A stretch of 64,000 nucleotides of DNA from Mesorhizobium temperatum. GTDB lineage: Bacteria > Pseudomonadota > Alphaproteobacteria > Rhizobiales > Rhizobiaceae. Positions 58,217 through 64,000 of this stretch are shown one piece after another. How positions within the stretch are numbered: the first letter of the stretch is position 1; each line of letters starts with the position of its first letter. Where the stretch lies: assembly GCF_002284575.1 (NCBI RefSeq), contig NZ_NPKJ01000015.1, positions 97,818 to 161,817 of the forward strand, read 5' to 3'. The notes beneath the pieces are model-generated. The model ran no database searches and was not told the DNA's origin. It saw nothing but the letters and a program-made list of their open reading frames with translations. The translations under genes and the position numbers were made by a program.

Positions 58217-58353
58217 AGTGCAACGTTCGGGTGCCGGAAAGCTTGACCTCGGAGCCCCATCGCCGGCGGCCATAGGTCGCCGAAGAGACACGGGCCTGAT
58301 CTGCCCCCTTCGCTACGCAGCCTTGTCGCTATCGCCAATCATTTCCACGGCAG

Positions 58354-58896
58354 CTATTTAACCGGGATCATGAGATGTGCGTAGGGAGTGCCCGCCCACA
58401 TCACAAATGGCCTGGACGTGTCAGGCTTGGGGTCCGCCGGATAGCCTTGCATCATATCCGTTGCGTTGACGATCATCACGTGCGGTCCAGTCTCGATCCA
58501 ATTGTTGCCGGGCTCGGGCTTTGTCGCATAAGGATCGGTGTTGCTGCCGTCAGTGCCGCCGGACAGCATGTACATGAAGCCGACCTTGCCCTTGGGCGGT
58601 TCCTTTTTTCCCATCCACGCCTTCGCCCACTCCATCGAGTTGGCATCGCCACACATTGGATCCGGGCCAGGTGTGGCCGGGTTGTCGGGCATGCACCAGA
58701 AGCCGTTTGTGCCCTCGCGCAATGTGCGCATTGCACCCTTCTCATCCATAGCGTGGATCGTAGCGCTGCTTGCTACAGCAGGGGGTGCGGCGGATTCAGC
58801 GCTCTTGATCATCGCAGCGTCATCGGCGGCTGCGCCTTGCATCGCAAACAAACTGCCCGCCGCCAAAAGCGCAGCGACCGTCAGAAGCCGTTTCAT
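58354..58896 (-). CDS. Small exported protein of unknown function
   Basis: The 180-residue protein starts at 58896 (MKRLLTVAALLAAGSLFAMQGAAADD) behind CCGGAGAACGGCC, with a clear Sec signal cut near residue 22-24. The mature part contains GTNGFWCMPDNPATPGPDPMCGDANSMEWAKAWMGKKEPPKGKVGFMYMLSGG and ends in FVMWAGTPYAHLMIPVK. Two cysteines could form a disulfide. I do not recognise a named family, though similar short exported proteins are common. It appears monocistronic, convergent with comM. Confidence 0.8.
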   Translation of the reverse strand: MKRLLTVAALLAAGSLFAMQGAAADDAAMIKSAESAAPPAVASSATIHAMDEKGAMRTLREGTNGFWCMPDNPATPGPDPMCGDANSMEWAKAWMGKKEPPKGKVGFMYMLSGGTDGSNTDPYATKPEPGNNWIETGPHVMIVNATDMMQGYPADPKPDTSRPFVMWAGTPYAHLMIPVK

Positions 58897-59132
58897 GGCC
58901 GTTCTCCGGTTTTTTTGAGTTGATCTTGTGCATGATGTCGGACGCACGGCCTCCCAGAGCCGTTTGTCGGTGGTCAAAATTCTAGCAGATGGCATGCACC
59001 GGGACAACGCCATTTTAGCGATGTCTAATATCCGTCGGGTGATTCAGACCGGGCATCTCAAACGCGCGGCATCGGACGATTTTCTATTTCGCGCGTCGTA
59101 TGGTGAGACTGCGCCTTGGCAACGGCGGCTTG

Positions 59133-61307
59133 CTATCCAGCCCGCTCCTTCGCCTTCAGCTCCAGCCGGCGCGCGTGCAGGACCGGCTCGGTGTAGCCGT
59201 TGGGCTGGACGCGACCCTTGAAGACGAGGTCGCAAGCAGCGAGGAAGGCGATCGACTTGTCGAAGTCGGGCGCCATCGGCCGGTAGAGCGGATCGCCTGC
59301 GTTCTGGCGGTCGACGACGCCAGCCATGCGCTTCATCGTCTCCATCACCTGGTCTGAGGTGCAGACGCCATGATGCAGCCAGTTGGCGATATGCTGCGAG
59401 GAGATGCGCAGCGTGGCGCGGTCCTCCATCAGGCCGATGTCATTGATGTCGGGCACTTTCGAGCAGCCGACGCCCTGGTCGATCCAACGAACGACATAGC
59501 CCAGAATGCCTTGCGCGTTGTTGTCGAGCTCCTTCTGGATTTCCTCCTGAGACCAGTTCGGCCGCACCGCTACCGGCACCGATAATATGTCGTCGAGCTT
59601 GGCCTTCGGCCGGCTCTTCAGCGCCACTTGGACGGCATGGACGTCGACCTTGTGATAGTGGGTGGTGTGCAGCGTCGCCGCCGTCGGCGACGGCACCCAG
59701 GCGGTGTTGGCGCCGGCCTTGGGGTGAGCGATTTTCTCGGCCAACATTGCCGCCATCAGATCGGGCATCGCCCACATGCCCTTGCCGATCTGGGCATGGC
59801 CGGCCAGCCCGCATTCCAGCCCGGTGTCGACGTTCCAGGCTTCGTAGGCGGCAATCCAGGCGGCCTGCTTCATGTCGCCCTTGCGAATCATCGGGCCGGC
59901 TTCCATCGAGGTGTGTATCTCGTCGCCGGTGCGGTCGAGAAAACCGGTGTTGATGAAGACGACGCGGTCTTTGGCGGCGCGGATCGCCTCCTTGAGGTTG
60001 ACGGTGGTGCGCCGCTCCTCGTCCATGATGCCCATTTTGATGGTGTTTTTCGTCATGCCGAGCAGCGCCTCGACCCGGTCGAAGATCTCGACGGCGAAGG
60101 CGACTTCCTCCGGTCCGTGCATCTTGGGTTTCACGACGTACATCGAGCCGGCGCGGGAATTGGCGCGGCGGCCGTTCGGGCCGACATCGTGCAGCGCGAT
60201 CAGCGCCGTCATCGCCGCATCCATGATGCCTTCCGGCACCTCGTTGCCGTCGCGGTCCGTTATCGCCGGATTGGTCATGAGGTGACCGACGTTCCTGACC
60301 AGCATCAGCGAGCGGCCGGGCAGCGTCAGCGCGCCGCCATCAGGCGCGGTATACGACCGGTCGGGATTGAGTTTTCGCGTAAACGTCTTGCCACCTTTGG
60401 TGATCTCCTCGGCAAGGTCGCCTTTCATCAGGCCGAGCCAGTTGCGGTAGACCACGACCTTGTCCTGCGCATCGACCGCGGCGACTGAATCCTCGCAATC
60501 CTGGATGGTGGTCAGCGCCGATTCCAAGATAACATCGGCGATGCCGGCCGGATCGGTCTTGCCGATCTGGTTGCTGCGGTCGATGACGATCTCGATGTGC
60601 AGGCCATTCCTGGTGAGTAGGACGGCCTCGGGGTTGGCGGCATCACCACGATAGCCGGCAAACTGTTTTGGGTCGGCAAGCGTGGTGGCGCCGGCGCCCT
60701 CGCCCAGCCGCAACATGCCGTTGGCAACCGAAAGCCCGTTCACCCCAGCCCATTTGCCCGAGGTGACCGGCACCGACTCGTCGAGAAAATCCTTCGCCCA
60801 GGCAATGACCTTGGCGCCGCGCACGGGATTGAACCTCCCGCCCTTCTCGGCGCCGTCCGTCTCGGGAATGGCGTCGGTGCCATAGAGCGCGTCATAGAGC
60901 GAGCCCCAGCGCGCATTGGCGGCATTCAGCGCATAGCGCGCATTCATCACCGGCACCACCAATTGCGGCCCGGCAACCACCGAGATCTCCGGGTCGACAT
61001 TTTCGGTCGCGACGGAGAAGGCCGGCCCTTCCGGCACGAGATAGCCGATCTCCCTCAGGAACGCCTTGTAGGCTTCCATGTCGCCGGGCGCGCCATTGTC
61101 GCGATACCAGCGGTCGAGCTTGTCCTGCATGGCGTCGCGCTTTTCCAGTAGCGCCCGGTTCTTCGGCGAAAGGTCGTGAACGATGGCCGAAAAGCCGGTC
61201 CAGAACGCGTCGGCTGCAATGCCGGTGCCCCGCAGCGCCTCGTTCACGACGAAATCATAAAGCTCGCGGGCAATCCGCAATCCGGCGATTTCGACGCGAT
61301 CGGTCAT
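59133..61307 (-). CDS. glcB: Malate synthase G
   Basis: GlcB condenses glyoxylate and acetyl-CoA to malate in the glyoxylate cycle. The 724-residue length is that of isoform G. It starts at 61307 ([20 protein letters not shown]) with GGAGACACCCTG upstream; the longer frame is repeat sequence. Key segments are [67 protein letters not shown] with the catalytic Arg, and [21 protein letters not shown]. The C-terminal [12 protein letters not shown] part is intact. Confidence 0.97.
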   Translation of the reverse strand: MTDRVEIAGLRIARELYDFVVNEALRGTGIAADAFWTGFSAIVHDLSPKNRALLEKRDAMQDKLDRWYRDNGAPGDMEAYKAFLREIGYLVPEGPAFSVATENVDPEISVVAGPQLVVPVMNARYALNAANARWGSLYDALYGTDAIPETDGAEKGGRFNPVRGAKVIAWAKDFLDESVPVTSGKWAGVNGLSVANGMLRLGEGAGATTLADPKQFAGYRGDAANPEAVLLTRNGLHIEIVIDRSNQIGKTDPAGIADVILESALTTIQDCEDSVAAVDAQDKVVVYRNWLGLMKGDLAEEITKGGKTFTRKLNPDRSYTAPDGGALTLPGRSLMLVRNVGHLMTNPAITDRDGNEVPEGIMDAAMTALIALHDVGPNGRRANSRAGSMYVVKPKMHGPEEVAFAVEIFDRVEALLGMTKNTIKMGIMDEERRTTVNLKEAIRAAKDRVVFINTGFLDRTGDEIHTSMEAGPMIRKGDMKQAAWIAAYEAWNVDTGLECGLAGHAQIGKGMWAMPDLMAAMLAEKIAHPKAGANTAWVPSPTAATLHTTHYHKVDVHAVQVALKSRPKAKLDDILSVPVAVRPNWSQEEIQKELDNNAQGILGYVVRWIDQGVGCSKVPDINDIGLMEDRATLRISSQHIANWLHHGVCTSDQVMETMKRMAGVVDRQNAGDPLYRPMAPDFDKSIAFLAACDLVFKGRVQPNGYTEPVLHARRLELKAKERAG

Positions 61308-61421
61308 CAGGGTGTCTCCAAGGCTTTGGCGGTAGCCGGCACCGGGCGTTTGACATGCCATGGTTGCAGGGTCAATTCCGCTTAAGGTGAACGTAGGGCA
61401 TTTTCGCCGCCGGCCAAAGCT

Positions 61422-61669
61422 GCCAATCTCCCCACTTCGTGGGAGATGCCGGCGGGCCTGGGTTCCTCGCCCCGTAAAGCGGGGGAGAGGTGGCCGCGAA
61501 GCGGACGGAGGGGGGGCATTCGTAAGGCGCAGTCCCCCTCTCCGTCTCGGCTTCGCCGAGCCACCTCTCCCCCACTTCGTGGGGCGAGGAACCCAAGCTG
61601 GAATGATGCCGCGATCGACAGCCCCCTCTGTCCTGCCGGACATCTCCCCCACAAGGGGGGAGATTGGCT
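61422..61669. repeat. R2 nested-palindrome repeat, copy 3
   Basis: Terminal inverted repeats GCCAATCTCCCC (61422-61433) and GGGGAGATTGGC (61658-61669) enclose inner arms GGGTTCCTCGCCCC and GGGGCGAGGAACCC, and a central CGGCTTCGCCG hairpin. The 248-bp unit looks like a non-coding miniature element or a REP cluster. It fills most of the gap between the HyuA-like gene and glcB. Confidence 0.75.
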
Positions 61670-61672
61670 AAA

Positions 61673-63700
61673 TCACACCGCAATCCTTGGCCTGCCGGAC
61701 GCCACCGCCACCACATGCGCCTCGATGAACATGCGCTGGCCTTCGACGGTCGAGACGCGGAACTCGCTGGCGACCTCGATCTCGGCGCTGTCGGTGCCGG
61801 CGTCCTTTGCCCGCCCGGCGGCGATTGTCCGCACATCGATTTCCGCCGCCGCGATCGCCGCCGCCTCGTCTAAAAAATCGCGCACGGTTTCGCCCGAGGC
61901 AACGCGAAACAGCCCTTCCTTGGGCTGGCTGACCCGCGCTTCCGCCGAAACCCTGACCTGACCGACGACGGCGCCGAGCGCATTGGCGACGTCGGTATCC
62001 TCGGGGACCACGCAGCCGTTGCCGACCAGCGGTGGCAGCCCGCCATAATGCAGCGGCGCCGATGCGCCGAGGCCGATGACCGGCCGGTCGAGTGCAACGC
62101 TGAGGCGGGCGATGCCGGGGTGCGCGTCGACAGCGCGCTGGACCAGCGCGTGCGCCACGGTCGCCGCGCCGTCGAGCCCGTCCTCGGCAAAGGCGGTTTC
62201 GAGGATGACTTCCGCCGACAGGCGGGTCAGCGCGGTCAGCACCCGTTCCGAGATCGCCTCCGGCGAGGCGGCGATCGCCTGCCCGCGGCCGTCGCGCTTG
62301 CGGGCGAACAGCTCCGCACCCAGACGGGCGGCGACCGCATCCCAATTCGCCTGCTTGCCCAGCACATGGGCGGCATCCGACGGCGTGAAGCCGGCGACAT
62401 GCACCAGCCCGCGCGACACCAGCCGGTTCAAGGTGGCGTTCTGGGCGTTCGAGGTCAAAAGCCGGTCGACGGCGAGCGGGGTCGCGCCGATCATCTCATA
62501 GAGCTTGGCCTCGGCGCCGGTCAGACCAGCGGCGAGCCGCTCCGGCACGCCGGTCCTGACCGCCAGGCGGCCATCCATGCGGCCGGGATTGGGCGCCCGC
62601 AGCTGACGTTCGAGCTCCGATGTGACAGCCTCGCCATGCATCATGCCGGCCAGCGCCAGCGGCACCAGGCGGCGCGGCCCAAGCAGGATTTTTGGGTTGA
62701 GCGCGCCGTCCTCCAACGCCACTTCGGAATCGCCGCCGAGCCCAAAGGTGCGCATGGCGACGGCCTCGACCATGGTGCGGAAGCCCCCAACGGTAGCGCC
62801 TTCCGGATCGAGCCTGGGACGGCCCTTGTCGAGCACGGCGACGTCGGTGGTGGTGCCGCCGATGTCGGAGACGACAGCATCGTCGAGACCGGTCATGTGG
62901 CGGGCACCGACCAGGCTGGCGGCCGGGCCGGACAGGATCGTCTCGATCGGCCGCTGCCGGGCAAAGGCGGCCGAGACCAAGGCGCCGTCGCCGCGCACCA
63001 CCATCAGCGGTGCGGCGATGCCGCGCGCGGCGAGAAAGCCCTCGGTCGCCGCCACCAGCCGGTCGATCATCGAGATCAGCCGGGCGTTGAGCAGCGTCGT
63101 CAGCGCCCGGCGCGGGCCACCGAGCTTGGCCGAAAGCTCGTGGCTGGCGGTGACCGGCAGGCCTGTTATGTCGCGGATCAGGTTCCGGGCGCTTAGCTCA
63201 TGCGCCGGATTGCGGGTGGCGAAATAGGCGCAGACGGCAAAGCCCGACACCGAGGCGCCCAGTTCCGGCAGCGCCGCTTCCAGCCCGGACAGGTCGAGCG
63301 TGGCGGCATTGCCGTGGACATCGTGGCCGCCGGGGCAGAACACGACCGGGTCGGTGCCTAGTGCCGCCTTCAGACCGTCGCGGGCAAGATCGCCCTCGGA
63401 AAAACCGATCATCACCAGCGCGACGCGGCCGCCCTGGCCCTCGACCAGCGCGTTGGTGGCAAGCGTCGTCGACATCGACACCAGTTTTATCGCTGCAGGG
63501 TCGGTGCCGGCTTTTTGCAGCACCGCATCGACCGCGCCCGATATGCCGACCGCCAAATCGTGGCGGGTGGTCAGCGCCTTGGCCTTGGCCAGCACTTTGC
63601 CGCTTGGCCCGCCGGCTTCCGACCACAGCACGGCGTCGGTATAGGTGCCGCCGGTGTCTATGCCGAGGAACAGGGGGGAGGATTTAGTCTTGGCGGTCAT
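61673..63700 (-). CDS. HyuA-like hydantoinase/oxoprolinase family protein, unpaired
   Basis: The 675-residue protein has FLGIDTGGTYTDAVLW at the N-terminus, STTLATNALVEGQGG, ETILSGPAASLVGARHMTGLDDAVVSDIGGTTTDVAVLDKG and a C-terminal part distinct from the HyuA at 12.5 kb. It therefore belongs to a different subgroup of the actin-like ATPase family. No HyuB gene lies downstream; glcB follows after 366 bp. A partner could be upstream, beyond the window. Substrate unknown. Confidence 0.85.
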   Translation of the reverse strand: MTAKTKSSPLFLGIDTGGTYTDAVLWSEAGGPSGKVLAKAKALTTRHDLAVGISGAVDAVLQKAGTDPAAIKLVSMSTTLATNALVEGQGGRVALVMIGFSEGDLARDGLKAALGTDPVVFCPGGHDVHGNAATLDLSGLEAALPELGASVSGFAVCAYFATRNPAHELSARNLIRDITGLPVTASHELSAKLGGPRRALTTLLNARLISMIDRLVAATEGFLAARGIAAPLMVVRGDGALVSAAFARQRPIETILSGPAASLVGARHMTGLDDAVVSDIGGTTTDVAVLDKGRPRLDPEGATVGGFRTMVEAVAMRTFGLGGDSEVALEDGALNPKILLGPRRLVPLALAGMMHGEAVTSELERQLRAPNPGRMDGRLAVRTGVPERLAAGLTGAEAKLYEMIGATPLAVDRLLTSNAQNATLNRLVSRGLVHVAGFTPSDAAHVLGKQANWDAVAARLGAELFARKRDGRGQAIAASPEAISERVLTALTRLSAEVILETAFAEDGLDGAATVAHALVQRAVDAHPGIARLSVALDRPVIGLGASAPLHYGGLPPLVGNGCVVPEDTDVANALGAVVGQVRVSAEARVSQPKEGLFRVASGETVRDFLDEAAAIAAAEIDVRTIAAGRAKDAGTDSAEIEVASEFRVSTVEGQRMFIEAHVVAVASGRPRIAV

Positions 63701-63788
63701 ATTCTGGCAGCGGTCCGGCGAATTTCGTCCCCGCCCCTTAGCCGATACGGAACGACGGATAAAGCCGCGAGCGCTGGGCCAAGCGCCT

Positions 63789-63932
63789 AATCTCCCTCCT
63801 TGAGGGGGAGATGTCGCCGAGGGGGGCGCTTCGCGTCGAGCGCCAAGCTCTTATAGGGCGAAAGAAGAAGTCGGCGCTTGATGCGCAGCTACCCCCCTCT
63901 GTCGCCTTCGGCGACATCTCCCCCTCGAGGCA
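63789..63932. repeat. R2 nested-palindrome repeat, copy 4
   Basis: AATCTCCCTCCTTGAGGGGGAGATGTCGCCGA begins the element and GGCGACATCTCCCCCTCGAGG ends it as the inverted counterpart. The element occupies most of the final 300 bp of the window upstream of the HyuA-like gene. I see no coding region in 63701-64000. Confidence 0.7.
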
Positions 63933-64000
63933 GGGCTATCGCATTTGAGTCATGAGCTGGAAGAGATAAGCATCGTTCCAGCCTGCACGCATCATTTTGC

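Overview
The window is GC-rich, tightly packed chromosomal DNA that looks like an alphaproteobacterium of the Rhizobiales, most like Mesorhizobium or a close relative. This is inferred from the gene content (a PmtA-type phospholipid N-methyltransferase beside dnaK-dnaJ, many ABC uptake operons with 4-bp start/stop overlaps, GTG starts, DUF11 exported proteins) and from short palindromic intergenic repeats. I saw no rRNA, tRNA, CRISPR array, transposase or prophage gene.

Layout. 1-2.5 kb (+): D-amino-acid oxidase-like flavoprotein, a frameshifted ridA, and an N-carbamoyl-D-amino acid hydrolase. 2.6-10.6 kb (-): a seven-gene operon, amiC-amiR-permease-permease-binding protein-formamidase-fused ATPase, preceded by a leader with a terminator-like hairpin. 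10.8-14.6 kb (-): hyuA-hyuB (hydantoinase/oxoprolinase). Together these suggest catabolism of amides, hydantoins and carbamoyl-amino acids. 14.9-21.2 kb (+): ferredoxin-NADP reductase, then deoC with a two-domain aldehyde dehydrogenase behind a RutR-like operator, then an SDR and an FAH-family hydrolase that fit the end of a 3-deoxy-fuconate-type pathway.

21.4-32.2 kb: amino-sugar locus. A minus-strand operon (murQ, binding protein, two permeases, a DUF4304 gene, Gfo/Idh oxidoreductase, ATPase) diverges from a plus-strand operon (BadF-type kinase, GntR regulator, NagB-like SIS deaminase, nagA). The shared control region carries two 11-bp-period direct repeats. 32.3-34.6 kb (-): malonyl-CoA decarboxylase and rpe. 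34.9-42.5 kb (-): three exported proteins of unknown role, one with four DUF11-like repeats and Cys-rich CxCPxGT repeats, one with a related Cys-rich tail interrupted by a frameshift.

43-49 kb (+): dnaK, dnaJ, pmtA, an FMN reductase, pyrF and a DUF1330 gene. 49-51.8 kb (-): a cupin, a 5'-truncated FAD oxidoreductase and an ATP-grasp protein. 51.9-55.2 kb (-): galactose catabolism operon (SDR dehydrogenase, dgoK, dgoA, SMP-30 lactonase) with no dehydratase. 55.6-58.2 kb (+): gshB and a ComM/YifB ATPase. 58.4-63.7 kb (-): a small exported protein, malate synthase G and a second, unpaired HyuA-like protein.

Three repeat families recur between genes: R1, three copies just after stop codons of plus-strand genes; R2, four nested-palindrome copies, one inside the amino-sugar transporter operon; R3, two or three copies. 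All function statements come from reading the sequence and family knowledge; no database search was run.
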